Of a stretch of 38,655 nt of DNA, positions 14,833 through 23,927 are shown piece by piece. The notes below the pieces were generated by a model. That model did no database searches and had not been told where the DNA came from. It worked only from the letters and a program-made list of their open reading frames with translations. The position numbers and the translations under genes are program-made. Source of the DNA: Bdellovibrionales bacterium (lineage in GTDB: Bacteria; Bdellovibrionota; Bdellovibrionia; Bdellovibrionales; UBA1609); assembly GCA_022842925.1 (NCBI GenBank), contig JALHOQ010000008.1, positions 1 through 38,655 of the forward strand. The letters are read 5' to 3'. The first letter of the stretch is position 1; the number at the start of each line of letters is the position of its first letter.

Positions 14833-16178
14833 TTATATTTATCCTCTGTAATTCGACGTTCATTACTGCCATCAGGGCTGACTACGTAGAGTTGATAGGC
14901 GCCGGTGCGATCGCTCGCAAAGACGATGTGCCGGCCGTCGGGTGACCAGCTCGGGCTTTCGTTATTGGACGCTTTGCCATTCGTTTTTTTGGCGTCAGTG
15001 AGACGCTTTAAGCCGCTGCCGTCCGCATTCATTACGAAAATATCGAAGTGATCCGAGTCGTGACCGGCGAAAGCAATTTGCTTGCCGTCGGGCGACCAGG
15101 CTGGGGAGGCGTTGTACTTGCCGGCGAAGGTGATTCGCTTTACGCCACTGCCGTCTGCATTCATCAGAAAAATATGCGGCCGTCCCGCACGGTCCGAAGA
15201 AAAGGCGATCTTACCGCCGTCGGGTGAAATGACCGGCTCCACATTCATCGCGTAGTTGGGACCACGCGTGAGCTGGGTGAGCGACTTCCCGTCGGCCGTC
15301 ATTTTATAAATATCCGGATTGCCCTGCTTCGATAGAGTCAGCAACAGGTGGGTGTCACCGGGCAGGAAGTTGGCGCCGGAGTTCATCCCCTTGCGATAAG
15401 AGACCAGAAATCGTTTTCCAGTCGGGATGTCATAGATAAACAAGTCGGCATTACGGACCTTTTCCTTCACATGCATGGGAAAGCCGGTGTACGCGATCTT
15501 ATCACCCTTATTCGACCAAGCCGGCGAGATGGCCAACGACTGGTGCGACGTGATTTTCTGCGGGTTATGGCCGTCCCAATCCATGATGTAAATTTCTTTA
15601 TTGCCGCCGGGCAGGCGGCCAGAGGCGACAAGCTTGGTCAGGAACATGCCGCGCTTGCCAGTTAAGGCCTTGATCAGATCGTTGGCGAAGGTGTGGGCGA
15701 TCCGGCGCGTGGCTGAGACCGGACCCTTATAGTTCTTGCCGACGACAAGCTTGGCGGTAGGCACATGGTAAACGTACGTCTCCATCGACAAGTCATTGCC
15801 GATGATCTGATAAGAGGCGCGAACCAGGAACTCCGTGCCGATCGTCTTCCAGTTTTCAAAGTTAAATCCGTTCGGCGTTCCGGGAGCCGGGCGCAGACCG
15901 ATTTTGGCAGGGTCTTCGAGATAGGCCTCGGGCTTAATAAAGGTAAATAGATTCGAAACCGAGAGATCGTTGTAGGCCACTCGGAAAAGATCTTGGCCAG
16001 CTTTGATGTGTTGAGGGTTCGCGGCCTGGGTGCCGACATAAAGAAGAGGAGGCAGCGCCATCAGACTCTTCTTCACCTGGCCCTGACCGACGGCGATATA
16101 AAAGCTATCTTCAGCGCTCGAGACAAAACCCAGCGACACAGCCGCGAGGAACACAAAGGCGGCCATAAACTTTTTCAT
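14796..16178 (-). CDS. tolB: Tol-Pal system protein TolB
   Basis: Periplasmic beta-propeller of the Tol-Pal complex, which links inner and outer membranes during constriction. Residues 1-22 are a signal peptide (cleavage after SSA). An N-terminal domain (about 25-165) precedes a six-bladed propeller with repeated strands of the form S-P-A-W-S-P-D-G-K-x-I-A-F (at about 265, 355 and 400) and M-N-A-D-G-S-G repeats. Length 460 is normal (E. coli 430). AGGAGCG precedes the ATG. tolA lies directly upstream (15-base gap) and glnE overlaps downstream. The usual next gene, pal, is not in this window. Confidence 0.95.
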   Translation of the reverse strand: MKKFMAAFVFLAAVSLGFVSSAEDSFYIAVGQGQVKKSLMALPPLLYVGTQAANPQHIKAGQDLFRVAYNDLSVSNLFTFIKPEAYLEDPAKIGLRPAPGTPNGFNFENWKTIGTEFLVRASYQIIGNDLSMETYVYHVPTAKLVVGKNYKGPVSATRRIAHTFANDLIKALTGKRGMFLTKLVASGRLPGGNKEIYIMDWDGHNPQKITSHQSLAISPAWSNKGDKIAYTGFPMHVKEKVRNADLFIYDIPTGKRFLVSYRKGMNSGANFLPGDTHLLLTLSKQGNPDIYKMTADGKSLTQLTRGPNYAMNVEPVISPDGGKIAFSSDRAGRPHIFLMNADGSGVKRITFAGKYNASPAWSPDGKQIAFAGHDSDHFDIFVMNADGSGLKRLTDAKKTNGKASNNESPSWSPDGRHIVFASDRTGAYQLYVVSPDGSNERRITEDKYNWDKPKWSPFLD

Positions 16179-16193
16179 ACAGGCGCTCCTTCC

Positions 16194-16955
16194 CTACATA
16201 GGAAATTTAACAGGTATTCCGGACGTGGCAAGCCTTCCGCGCAGGCGGTCTGGGGGCGGGGGCATCGGCGAAGACTTTTCGATGGTACCCATGACGATGG
16301 TGTCGAACACGTTGTTGCCACTGGACTTGGTCATGGTTTTGCGGGTCACGTAACCTCGCTGATCAATCGTGATCACCACGATGGCGGAGAGATTGGCATC
16401 GGCAAGCCATTGCGGAATTTCAAAATTGGCATTTATGCGCGCCTGCATCTCGGCCAAGTACTTATCAAATTCAATAGACTCGAGGCCCGTGAGCGCGTTG
16501 CCCTCCGCCACCTTGTTGCCTTTGACTACCGCGGATTTGGTTGCGGCCGCCTGCTTTTCCGCCCGCTCCTTATCCATCTGCTCGCGAATCTTCTCCATGG
16601 CCTTGGCGGCTTTTATTTCGTTCAGTGCGGTTTCCATCGCCTTTTTTTTGTCGACGGCCTTGGCTTTAGGCCCCGGAAGCACGGGCGCTATGGGTTTGGA
16701 TTTTTCCGCCGCCGCCTTGGGTGGGAGTTTCTCTTTTGGTTTGGCCGGCTCAGGAGTTGTGGGCTTGGGATGCAGTTCTGGCGTCTCGATTTTCTCTGGC
16801 AAGCCAACCACGTCCACGCGAATGGCCTGCGGCAGCATCACTTCCGTTGGGCCGATGACATAGGTGGTGACAGTAAAAAAGAACAGCGCCGCCACATGGC
16901 CCACCAGCGAGTACAACAGCATCCGCTCTAGGCTGTGATCGGCGGCCGACGTCAT
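16194..16955 (-). CDS. tolA: TolA/TonB-type energy transducer
   Basis: Inner-membrane protein that carries force from the TolQR motor to the outer membrane. A short N-terminus and one membrane segment (about 13-34, LLYSLVGHVAALFFFTVTTY) are followed by a Pro-rich, then Lys/Ala/Glu-rich helical stretch (about 60-150), typical of TolA's long periplasmic helix. The C-terminal 85 residues (FDKYLAEMQARINANFEIPQ, then A-I-V-V-I-T-I-D-Q-R-G-Y-V) fit the TonB/TolA C-terminal fold. Place in the operon between TolR and TolB makes TolA the likely identity, although the C-terminal domain reads more like TonB. Its ATG overlaps the tolR stop by 4 bases. Confidence 0.85.
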   Translation of the reverse strand: MTSAADHSLERMLLYSLVGHVAALFFFTVTTYVIGPTEVMLPQAIRVDVVGLPEKIETPELHPKPTTPEPAKPKEKLPPKAAAEKSKPIAPVLPGPKAKAVDKKKAMETALNEIKAAKAMEKIREQMDKERAEKQAAATKSAVVKGNKVAEGNALTGLESIEFDKYLAEMQARINANFEIPQWLADANLSAIVVITIDQRGYVTRKTMTKSSGNNVFDTIVMGTIEKSSPMPPPPDRLRGRLATSGIPVKFPM

Positions 16956-17377
16956 TTTCCTCCGGATTTGGGCAGGGTAATCATTCCGATTTGGTAGATC
17001 CCGGCGGCGCGAATTTCTCCCATGGCTTCCGCCACGGTTCCGTAGTCCACCTGTCGGTCGGCCTGGATGTAAATCTGTTTGTCTTTGCGGGTGGCGAAAA
17101 TGGCCTTTAGCTTTCCGCCAAGCGCATTCATATCCACCCGCGCGGTGCCAGCAAACAGCGCGCCATCTTTTTTGATCACGAGAATAAACGGCTCTTCGCT
17201 GGTCGGCACGCCGCTATTTGCGGTCTCAGGCAGTTGCACCTCAAGCCCCTGCTGCATCATCGGCGCCGTCACCATAAAGATAATCAAGAGCACGAGCATC
17301 ACGTCGACCAAGGGTGTAACGTTAATCTCGCTTAAGACCATGCGGGAAGAACCGCCGTGCTGGGTTGGCGCGCCCAT
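16952..17377 (-). CDS. tolR: TolR/ExbD family protein
   Basis: Biopolymer-transport protein with one membrane segment at about 23-42 (LVDVMLVLLIIFMVTAPMM). The proton-path Asp is D25 in NVTPLVDVML, the family signature. A 100-residue periplasmic domain follows (VQLPET, then a KDKQIYIQADRQVDYG segment). It would work with TolQ as the proton-driven motor for TolA. Gene order (after tolQ by 2 bases, before tolA with 4-base overlap) fixes it as TolR rather than ExbD. Confidence 0.93.
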   Translation of the reverse strand: MGAPTQHGGSSRMVLSEINVTPLVDVMLVLLIIFMVTAPMMQQGLEVQLPETANSGVPTSEEPFILVIKKDGALFAGTARVDMNALGGKLKAIFATRKDKQIYIQADRQVDYGTVAEAMGEIRAAGIYQIGMITLPKSGGK

Positions 17378-17379
17378 CG

Positions 17380-18120
17380 TTACTGCCCTTTGAAGAAGTT
17401 GCGTTTGGCCAGGTTCAAAAAGTCGGAGGCGAAATTATTCAGCGCCAGTTCTTGTTTGCGGATTCGGGTTACAAAGGCGTTGTAAGCGATGGTCGCGGGA
17501 ATGGCAGCGGCCAGGCCCACGCCCGTTGCGATCAGCGCTTCGGCGATGCCGGGAGCGACGACGGCGAGACTGGCGGAACCGGTCTGTCCGATTTTCTGAA
17601 ACGAACTCATAATGCCCCATACGGTTCCAAATAAACCGACGAAGGGACCAACCGAGCCCGTAGTGGCGAGAAAAATCAGCCGCGACTCGAGGCGCGAGAC
17701 TTCTAGATCGATAGCTTTGCGCAAAGAGCGTTGGAGATTGTCGATTCCCGATAGAACGGGAGCTTCCGAGTTATCGGAAGTAGAGGCGAGAAGCGAAGAC
17801 TCGGCGATTTTTTTCAGCTCCAAATACCCGAGCTGAAAGACAGCGGCGAGGTTGCTATCCGGATAGTCTTTTAAGTTGTCGTGCACTTCCTCGAGCGAGC
17901 TGGCTTTCCAGAACTTCTCTTCGAAGGGAATGTTACCCAACTCAACCGTGCGAAACTGCTTGCGCTTCTGCGCCATGATCGCCCACGAGACGACGGACAT
18001 GACGACGAGAGTGAGGAGAGTGAGTTGAACGATAAAGCTGGCGGACGAAATGGCATGCCATGCGCCCAAATCAGCTGCAACTTTGACTGTGTCGGATGCG
18101 GCCCAAGCTGTGGAAATCAT
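17380..18120 (-). CDS. tolQ: TolQ/ExbB proton-channel protein
   Basis: Inner-membrane MotA/TolQ/ExbB family protein of 246 residues with three membrane segments: about 27-49, 150-172 and 190-213. The second carries the signature TTGSVGPFVGLFGTVWGI, which lines the proton pathway with TolR; the third contains APGIAEALIATGVGLAAAIP. A large cytoplasmic loop (52-145) is rich in charged helices. First tol gene of the run. A GDPD-like membrane protein gene ends 15 bases upstream and is probably in the same transcript. Confidence 0.93.
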   Translation of the reverse strand: MISTAWAASDTVKVAADLGAWHAISSASFIVQLTLLTLVVMSVVSWAIMAQKRKQFRTVELGNIPFEEKFWKASSLEEVHDNLKDYPDSNLAAVFQLGYLELKKIAESSLLASTSDNSEAPVLSGIDNLQRSLRKAIDLEVSRLESRLIFLATTGSVGPFVGLFGTVWGIMSSFQKIGQTGSASLAVVAPGIAEALIATGVGLAAAIPATIAYNAFVTRIRKQELALNNFASDFLNLAKRNFFKGQ

Positions 18121-18135
18121 AAAAAAAGCGTAAGG

Positions 18136-18843
18136 CTATCGGCCGCTGTTAGGCAACACAATAACTCGCTTTTGCCGACGCTCGAGTTCCTGCACTTCGC
18201 GGGGGCTGAGGCTCGTGACTTTGTCGTCTGGGAACTGCAACACGAAGTCGGGCCAAAACTCGAGAATCGTCTCGATTCCCATGCTAGAAAAGAGATGCAA
18301 GCGCACCAGAGAGGCGGCATCGGCGGCGAAGAGCCACTGCGGCGACTTTTTGCGCAGATAACGAGCGACTCGCTGTGAACTACTGTAGATAGCGAAATTT
18401 TTATTTTTGTCGAACTGGCTTAGATCCTTTATCAAGTCGTCGAGCGGGCCAAGATCAATCGATCCGACCTCGATGAGCCAGTTCTGCTGCTGGGATTGCG
18501 CGATTTTGTCCGCAAGGGACAGGCTCACACCCTCGCAACTGAGTTCCCAGCGCCCGTCCTTATAAAAAACTTTTAACCAGGCGATGCCATCGGTGGGAAT
18601 TTCTCGTTCCTTGTTGCAGTTCTCCTCGGGGGTCGGTTGGCGAAAGTCCCAGGTCGACAGCGAATACCAGGGGTGTACAGGGGGGGAATGTGTCTGACGC
18701 AGCCCGGCCCAGCGGATAGAAAGCAGGGCTAAGCCGGTCACAATCAACGTGCCGAGAGTGATTGTGAAAAGTCGAAATATTGCCGCTAGCACTACAGGTT
18801 TTCCTTCAAATACGCCTTTTTCAGGCGTATATGGTTCTTTCAT
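18136..18843 (-). CDS. Membrane-anchored GDPD-like protein lacking catalytic motif
   Basis: The open frame runs into the opposite-strand regulator gene, but the ATG at 18843 is the credible start (235 residues, short SD-like GTGAG). One membrane segment lies at about 19-43. The rest resembles the last part of a glycerophosphodiester phosphodiesterase barrel: D-G-I-A-W-L-K-V then K-D-G-R-W-E-L-S, a LIEVGS strand, W-L-F-A-A-D, P-D-F-V-L-Q-F, and L-S-P-R-E-V-Q-E-L-E-R-R-Q-K-R-V. The H-R-G and E-x-D catalytic motifs at the start of that fold are absent, so catalysis is unlikely. The GDPD resemblance is a pattern reading with moderate certainty. It sits upstream of tolQ in the same direction, so an envelope role is the natural guess. 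Confidence 0.55.
   Translation of the reverse strand: MKEPYTPEKGVFEGKPVVLAAIFRLFTITLGTLIVTGLALLSIRWAGLRQTHSPPVHPWYSLSTWDFRQPTPEENCNKEREIPTDGIAWLKVFYKDGRWELSCEGVSLSLADKIAQSQQQNWLIEVGSIDLGPLDDLIKDLSQFDKNKNFAIYSSSQRVARYLRKKSPQWLFAADAASLVRLHLFSSMGIETILEFWPDFVLQFPDDKVTSLSPREVQELERRQKRVIVLPNSGR
18805..18833 (+). promoter_or_regulatory. Probable Rrf2-suf promoter with operator in the spacer
   Basis: TTCAAA (18805-18810) and TATATG (18828-18833) are -35 and -10 candidates exactly 17 bases apart. The spacer is filled by a perfect inverted repeat, ATACGCCT / AGGCGTAT, 8-bp arms and 5-base loop (18810-18830). It lies 39 bases before the regulator start. Rrf2-type regulators often bind such repeats and control their own operon. 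The whole element is inside the 5' coding region of the opposite-strand gene. Confidence 0.55.
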
Positions 18844-18868
18844 CTCACTTGTGCAGAGGATAGCTAAC

Positions 18869-19306
18869 GTGAATCGGCTCAACCGTAAAGTTGAATACGC
18901 GCTTATGGCGCTCAAATTAATGGCCCAGAAGCGCCCCGGTGAGCTTACGACCGCCAAGGAAATTGCTGAAACTACGGGCAGCCCCTTCGATGCCACCGCC
19001 CGGGTGTTACAGAAAATGGCGCAGCACAAGATTTTAAGAAGCGAGCACGGCGCCCACGGGGGCTATGTCTTGGTTCGCGACTTGTCTGGAGTTTCACTGC
19101 TTGAGCTTAGCCAATTGATCTTAGGAGCGGTGAAGGCGGCCAAGTGTCTGCAAAACATGGGCGACTGCGAACTCAAAGACCGCTGCAATATTCATTCGCC
19201 CATCTCGATTTTGAACCGCAAACAAGAAGACTTTTACAAGAATATCACGCTCGGCGAACTGCTAATGGAACGGGATCGCGCGCGAACGCGGGAGGTGCAA
19301 GCATGA
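18869..19306 (+). CDS. Rrf2 family regulator, IscR-like, with three Cys
   Basis: A 145-residue winged-helix regulator placed directly before the suf genes. Residues 1-70 hold the DNA-binding domain ([13 protein letters not shown], then [10 protein letters not shown] and [10 protein letters not shown] for the wing). C93, C100 and C106 have the C-x6-C-x5-C spacing close to the Fe-S ligands of IscR, with a nearby His 109, so it probably senses Fe-S cluster status and controls the suf operon. The GTG at 18869 was chosen because AGGA lies 9 bases before it and homologues start with such a sequence; the longer frame runs back into the opposite-strand gene. Its TGA overlaps the sufB ATG by 4 bases. 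Confidence 0.88.
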   Translation: MNRLNRKVEYALMALKLMAQKRPGELTTAKEIAETTGSPFDATARVLQKMAQHKILRSEHGAHGGYVLVRDLSGVSLLELSQLILGAVKAAKCLQNMGDCELKDRCNIHSPISILNRKQEDFYKNITLGELLMERDRARTREVQA

Positions 19307-20727
19307 GCACAGAATCTCGCGAGTACAAACACGGTTTCGTGACCGACATCGAAACCGAAAAAATCCGCAAAGGTCTTGGCGAGGACGTGATCCGCATCAT
19401 TTCGGCCAAGAAGAACGAACCCGATTGGCTGCTCGCCTATCGCCTCAAGGCTTACAAGCACTGGCTCACTATGAAAGAACCCCACTGGGCTCGGGCCGAC
19501 TATAAGCCGATCAATTACGAGGACCTCTACTACTATGCGGCGCCGAAGTCGGTCAAAGAGAAGCCCAAATCCCTCGATGATCTCGATCCCGAGTTGCTGC
19601 GGACATTCGAGAAGCTCGGCATTCCCCTGACCGAGCAAAAGCGCATCAGCGGCGTCGCCATCGACGCGGTTTTTGATTCAGTCTCGCTCGGCACCACCCA
19701 TAAAGAGACGCTCGACAAAGTCGGTGTGGTTTTCTGCTCCATATCCGAGGCCGTGCAAAAGTATCCCGAACTGGTAAAGAAGTATCTCGGCACCGTTGTA
19801 CCTCATACCGATAACTTCTTTGCCGCGTTGAACGCGGCGGTGTTCTCCGATGGGTCGTTCTGTTACATCCCCAAGGGCGTTAAGTGTCCTCTCGATCTCT
19901 CGACTTATTTCCGCATCAACGCGCAAGAAACCGGACAGTTTGAACGCACTTTGCTGATTGCCGAAGAGGGCAGCTACGTGAATTACCTCGAAGGTTGCAC
20001 GGCCCCCCAGCGTGATGAGAATCAGTTGCACGCGGCGGTCGTAGAGCTCGTCGCCTTGGACCGCGCCGAGATCCGCTACTCCACCGTGCAGAACTGGTAC
20101 ACGGGCGACCGCGAGGGTCGAGGTGGCATTTTCAACTTCGTCACCAAACGCGGCAAGTGCTTAGGTAAAGATTCAAAAATCAGCTGGACGCAGGTGGAAG
20201 CAGGTTCGGCCATCACTTGGAAGTACCCGAGCTGCATTCTTCAAGGTGAAAATTCCGTGGGCGCATTTTATAGCGTCGCGCTCACTCACGATAAGATGCA
20301 AGCCGATACCGGAACCAAAATGGTTCATATCGGCAAAAACACCAAAAGCACCATCATATCGAAGGGCATTTCGACGGGAGGCTCGGTGAACAGCTACCGC
20401 GGCTTGGTCAAAATCATGCCGACCGCGACCGGCGCGCGCAATTTTTCCCAGTGCGATTCGATGTTGGTTGGTGATCAATCGGGGGCGAACACGTTCCCCT
20501 ACATTGAGGTGAAAAACAATTCGGCCGTGGTGGAGCACGAGGCCTCCACTTCCCGCATCAGCGAGGACCAATTGTTTTATTTGCAGTCGCGCGGGATTTC
20601 GCAGGAAGAAGCGATTTCGCTATTGGTGAACGGATTTTGTAAGGACGTTTTTAAACAATTGCCGCTCGAGTTTTCAGTCGAAGCGGTGAAGTTAATCGAG
20701 ATGAAGCTCGAGAACTCGATCGGATGA
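19303..20727 (+). CDS. sufB: Fe-S cluster assembly protein SufB
   Basis: Scaffold subunit of the SufBC2D complex that builds Fe-S clusters. The start at 19303 (474 residues) follows a perfect GGAGGT and overlaps the regulator stop by 4 bases; a longer frame exists upstream but lies in the regulator gene. The parallel beta-helix core is visible, with S-Q-C-D-S-M-L-V-G carrying the conserved Cys that takes part in sulfur handling, and the closing motif [20 protein letters not shown] of the SufB/SufD family. Length is normal (E. coli 495). First structural gene of the suf run; sufC follows after 11 bases. Confidence 0.96.
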   Translation: MSTESREYKHGFVTDIETEKIRKGLGEDVIRIISAKKNEPDWLLAYRLKAYKHWLTMKEPHWARADYKPINYEDLYYYAAPKSVKEKPKSLDDLDPELLRTFEKLGIPLTEQKRISGVAIDAVFDSVSLGTTHKETLDKVGVVFCSISEAVQKYPELVKKYLGTVVPHTDNFFAALNAAVFSDGSFCYIPKGVKCPLDLSTYFRINAQETGQFERTLLIAEEGSYVNYLEGCTAPQRDENQLHAAVVELVALDRAEIRYSTVQNWYTGDREGRGGIFNFVTKRGKCLGKDSKISWTQVEAGSAITWKYPSCILQGENSVGAFYSVALTHDKMQADTGTKMVHIGKNTKSTIISKGISTGGSVNSYRGLVKIMPTATGARNFSQCDSMLVGDQSGANTFPYIEVKNNSAVVEHEASTSRISEDQLFYLQSRGISQEEAISLLVNGFCKDVFKQLPLEFSVEAVKLIEMKLENSIG

Positions 20728-20738
20728 GGTAGAGGACT

Positions 20739-21497
20739 ATGTTAAAAATTCGCGATTTAAAAGCGGCCGTAGATGGCAAAGAGGTTTTGCGCGGAATCAA
20801 TTTGGATATTCAGGCGGGTGAAGTGCACGCCATTATGGGGCCGAACGGTTCTGGCAAGAGCACGTTATCTAAAATTCTCGCGGGCCATCCGGATTACGAA
20901 GTGACCGGCGGCTCGATAAGCTATGAGGTGAACTTCGCTCCTCGAAATCTTTTAGAAATGGCGCCCGATGAGCGCGCGCGTGAAGGCGTATTTCTGGCGT
21001 TTCAATATCCGACTGAAGTCCCGGGTTTATCTAATATGACTTTTTTGCGTACGGCTTTCAATTCCGTCTGCCGTCAACAGGGCGTGCAAGAGATGGCCGA
21101 AGGGCCGTTTCGTGCGTTTGTCGAAAAGAAGGCGGCGCTCGTTGATATGAATCCCAGTTTTCTGGATCGCGCAGTGAACGAAGGTTTTTCGGGCGGCGAG
21201 AAGAAGCGCAATGAGATTTTACAGATGGCGGTGCTCTCGCCCCGGCTCGCGGTGCTGGATGAGACCGACTCGGGTCTGGATATCGACTCACTGAAAATCG
21301 TCGCGCAGGGCGTGAACAAGCTGCGGACCAAGGACAACGCAATCCTGTTAATTACACATTACCAGCGTCTACTCGATTACATCGTGCCGGATCACGTGCA
21401 CGTGCTCTCCGGCGGCAAGATCGTGCAAAGCGGGGATAAGTCGCTGGCTCTGAAACTTGAAAGTCAGGGATACGATTGGCTCAAGGGACTCGCATGA
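20739..21497 (+). CDS. sufC: Fe-S cluster assembly ATPase SufC
   Basis: ABC-type ATPase of the SufBC2D complex. Walker A is G34-P-N-G-S-G-K-S-T; the ABC signature reads [12 protein letters not shown], and Walker B is [14 protein letters not shown], with the T-D-S-G form typical of SufC. A final His in [11 protein letters not shown] is the switch His. Length 252 equals the usual size. It has AGAGGA before its ATG, and its stop overlaps the sufD ATG by 4 bases. Confidence 0.97.
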   Translation: MLKIRDLKAAVDGKEVLRGINLDIQAGEVHAIMGPNGSGKSTLSKILAGHPDYEVTGGSISYEVNFAPRNLLEMAPDERAREGVFLAFQYPTEVPGLSNMTFLRTAFNSVCRQQGVQEMAEGPFRAFVEKKAALVDMNPSFLDRAVNEGFSGGEKKRNEILQMAVLSPRLAVLDETDSGLDIDSLKIVAQGVNKLRTKDNAILLITHYQRLLDYIVPDHVHVLSGGKIVQSGDKSLALKLESQGYDWLKGLA

Positions 21498-22720
21498 GTG
21501 TTTTGTCGGCTGTGAGGCAACATCTAGACAAGTACTTGCCCCGCGTGGACGCGGGTGAGAGGCAGTTCCGCGAGGACGCCTGGCGCCGAGCCGAGGCTAC
21601 GGGCCTACCCAAGCGCGGAACCGAAACGTGGAAGTACACGTCGATTGCGCCCCTCGATATGATGAATTGGAGTGTGCGCGGGACTAACAAAATCGCCTTG
21701 CCCGACGAAAAAAAGCAGTGGCTCAATTCCCTGCGTGGTGATTTTGATACGGCGGTTTTGGTAAATGGCGAATTCGCACCTGAAATTTCCAATATGTCAG
21801 CGGACATTCAAGTTTCGGCCGCCCAGTTGAGCGGCAGCGGCATGAAGGGTGAGGATGGTTTTGCCGATGCGAGTTTGGCCGTCGCGCGACCAGGTCTCCG
21901 GTTTCATGTGGGCCAGGGAGTTCAGGTCCGGCGACCGCTTCTGATTGTGAAATATCAGGATGCCCATGAGGGATGGATTTCGAGCTTCAATCAGATTGAA
22001 GTTCGGGAGCGGGCGGAGCTGACAGTCGCTGAGGTCCTTATCGGCGGTGAGGCCCCATATTTGAGAACCGACTTGATGTTGGTCTCACTGGCTGAGGGCG
22101 CGCGTTTGAAATGGCTGCGGCAGCAGACCGAGTCGCCATCGGCTTTTCATTTTAATGAGACTCGAGTCACACTGGCCGCGAACTCCGGCCTGCACTTTAC
22201 TCAGTTGAACCGCGGCTCCCATTGGCTGCGCGGACAAATTTTTGTCGATTTGCTCGGCGCGGGAGCGGAGGCCTGCGTTCATGGCCTTACCTTCGGCGGC
22301 GAGCGCCAGCATCTCGATCAGCGTGTTGTGGTTTCGCACTTCGCGGGAGAGACGACTTCCAGCCAGCTCTTTAAGGGCGTATACGGCGACAGCGCCAAAG
22401 GCGTGTTGAACGGCAAAATCTATATCGCACCCGGCGCCCAGAAAGTGGCCAGCCGGCAGATGAATCACAACCTACTGCTGAGTCCGACCGCGGAAGCCAA
22501 TACCAAACCGGAACTCGAAATCTACGCCGACGACGTGAAGGCGAACCACGGCGCCACGGTGGGAAGGCTCGACAAAGAAAAGGTTTTTTATCTGGAGAGC
22601 CGCGGAATAGCCAAGGCGACCGCCGAGAAAATATTAGGCGACGCCTTTGTCGCCGACGTGGTCATGAAAATTCCAGACGAGCGGTTGCGCCGTCTGGTGG
22701 GAGAGCATCATGTCTCTTGA
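21494..22720 (+). CDS. sufD: Fe-S cluster assembly protein SufD
   Basis: Partner scaffold of SufB in the SufBC2D complex. The N-terminal helices contain the family segment [13 protein letters not shown]. The beta-helix follows, ending with the SufB/SufD motif [12 protein letters not shown] and F-Y-L-E-S-R-G-I, whose His is the conserved one. Start at 21494 (408 residues) overlaps sufC by 4 bases; a TTG start 18 bases upstream inside sufC is less likely. SufD is less conserved than SufB, as is usual. Confidence 0.95.
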   Translation: MSVLSAVRQHLDKYLPRVDAGERQFREDAWRRAEATGLPKRGTETWKYTSIAPLDMMNWSVRGTNKIALPDEKKQWLNSLRGDFDTAVLVNGEFAPEISNMSADIQVSAAQLSGSGMKGEDGFADASLAVARPGLRFHVGQGVQVRRPLLIVKYQDAHEGWISSFNQIEVRERAELTVAEVLIGGEAPYLRTDLMLVSLAEGARLKWLRQQTESPSAFHFNETRVTLAANSGLHFTQLNRGSHWLRGQIFVDLLGAGAEACVHGLTFGGERQHLDQRVVVSHFAGETTSSQLFKGVYGDSAKGVLNGKIYIAPGAQKVASRQMNHNLLLSPTAEANTKPELEIYADDVKANHGATVGRLDKEKVFYLESRGIAKATAEKILGDAFVADVVMKIPDERLRRLVGEHHVS

Positions 22721-23927
22721 GCGTGAAATGTCCGAACTTTTTCCCCAGTTGAAGCGCCAGGTGCGCGGGCAGGACTTGGTTTACCTCGATAGCGCGGCGA
22801 CGTCTCTGAAACCGCATCCAGTCATTGCGGCGGTCGAAAAGCATCTCAGCATGGGCGCGGCCAACGTACACCGGGGCGCACATGCCTTAAGCGACGAGGC
22901 CACGGCCGCATTTGAATCCGCGCGCGAAAAAGTCGCTCGTTTTCTAGGTGCAGAATCAAAAAATGAGATCGTGTTTACGCGGGGAACGACAGAAGCGATC
23001 AACTTGCTCGCCCGCAGCCTGGGCGGACTGATCTTGAATCCAGGCGACGAGATCGTGCTCAGCCAAATGGAACATCATTCGAACATCGTGCCGTGGCAAA
23101 TGATCGCGCAAGAGACGGACGCGCGAGTTAGTTTCGCCCCTGTGCTCGATGATGGCTCGCTCGACTTTGAGGGCTTTCAGGCTCTGTTGTCGAGTCGGAC
23201 CAAGATTGTCTCTCTGGTGCACTTGTCGAATTCGCTCGGAACCTTAAACCCGTTGTCTAAATTTTTTGCCGAAGCCAAAAAACACGGTGCCGTTTGTGTG
23301 GCGGACGCCGCGCAGAGTGCCGCCGCTATGAAGGTGGACGTACGCTCCCTGGGTTGTGACTTTCTGGCTTTCTCGGGCCATAAGGCCTTTGGGCCGACAG
23401 GGGTCGGCGTGCTTTACGGCCGCAGTGAGTGGCTCGAAGAAATGCCCCCATATCAAGGCGGCGGGTCCATGATCACGGAAGTGAGTGAGCAGGGAGTGGA
23501 TTTTTTGCCGCCCCCACATCGCTTTGAAGCGGGTACGCCGCCGATCGCGGAAGTGATTGGTCTTGGCGTGGCTTTGGATTTTATCGAAGGAATTGGTTTT
23601 GAGCGCATCGTAGCTCACGAAAAGAACATTTACCGGATGGCGGAAGAGGCGTTGGCGGGAATTCCCGGTTTGCGGCGAATTGGCATCGCTCCGGAACGCA
23701 GTCACGCGCTATCTTTTTTAATCGGAAAGTCGCATCCCTCGGATGTCGGCGCCATTCTCGATGAGCAGGGGATTGCCGTGCGCGCGGGCCACCACTGTTG
23801 TCAGCCGCTGATGAAGCGTTTCGGGATTCCAGGAACCGTGCGCGCCTCGTTTTCTGTCTACACGCGCGAGCAAGATATTGCCCGCTTAGCGAAAGGCCTT
23901 AAAAAGGCCCAGGAGTTGTTGCAATGA
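22710..23927 (+). CDS. sufS: Cysteine desulfurase SufS
   Basis: PLP enzyme that takes sulfur from cysteine, giving alanine and a protein-bound persulfide for cluster assembly. PLP-binding Lys is K225 in F-S-G-H-K-A-F-G-P-T, with the Asp/Gln set D199 and Q202 (ADAAQS). The persulfide Cys is C363 in R-A-G-H-H-C-C-Q-P-L, placed as E. coli C364; the next residue is a second Cys. Type II (SufS/CsdA) features dominate. Length 405 is normal. The gene overlaps sufD by 11 bases and nfu by 4. No sufE or sufU activator gene is in the cluster. Confidence 0.96.
   Translation: MSLEREMSELFPQLKRQVRGQDLVYLDSAATSLKPHPVIAAVEKHLSMGAANVHRGAHALSDEATAAFESAREKVARFLGAESKNEIVFTRGTTEAINLLARSLGGLILNPGDEIVLSQMEHHSNIVPWQMIAQETDARVSFAPVLDDGSLDFEGFQALLSSRTKIVSLVHLSNSLGTLNPLSKFFAEAKKHGAVCVADAAQSAAAMKVDVRSLGCDFLAFSGHKAFGPTGVGVLYGRSEWLEEMPPYQGGGSMITEVSEQGVDFLPPPHRFEAGTPPIAEVIGLGVALDFIEGIGFERIVAHEKNIYRMAEEALAGIPGLRRIGIAPERSHALSFLIGKSHPSDVGAILDEQGIAVRAGHHCCQPLMKRFGIPGTVRASFSVYTREQDIARLAKGLKKAQELLQ

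Noticed and set aside
16369-16931. Long open frames antisense to tolA
   Set aside because: They arise from the Lys/Ala/Glu-rich codons of tolA read in reverse and show only low-complexity sequence.
18844-19029. N-terminal extension of the GDPD-like protein
   Set aside because: It lies antisense to the regulator gene, reads as a low-quality sequence, and the ATG at 18843 begins a normal cytoplasmic tail plus membrane segment.
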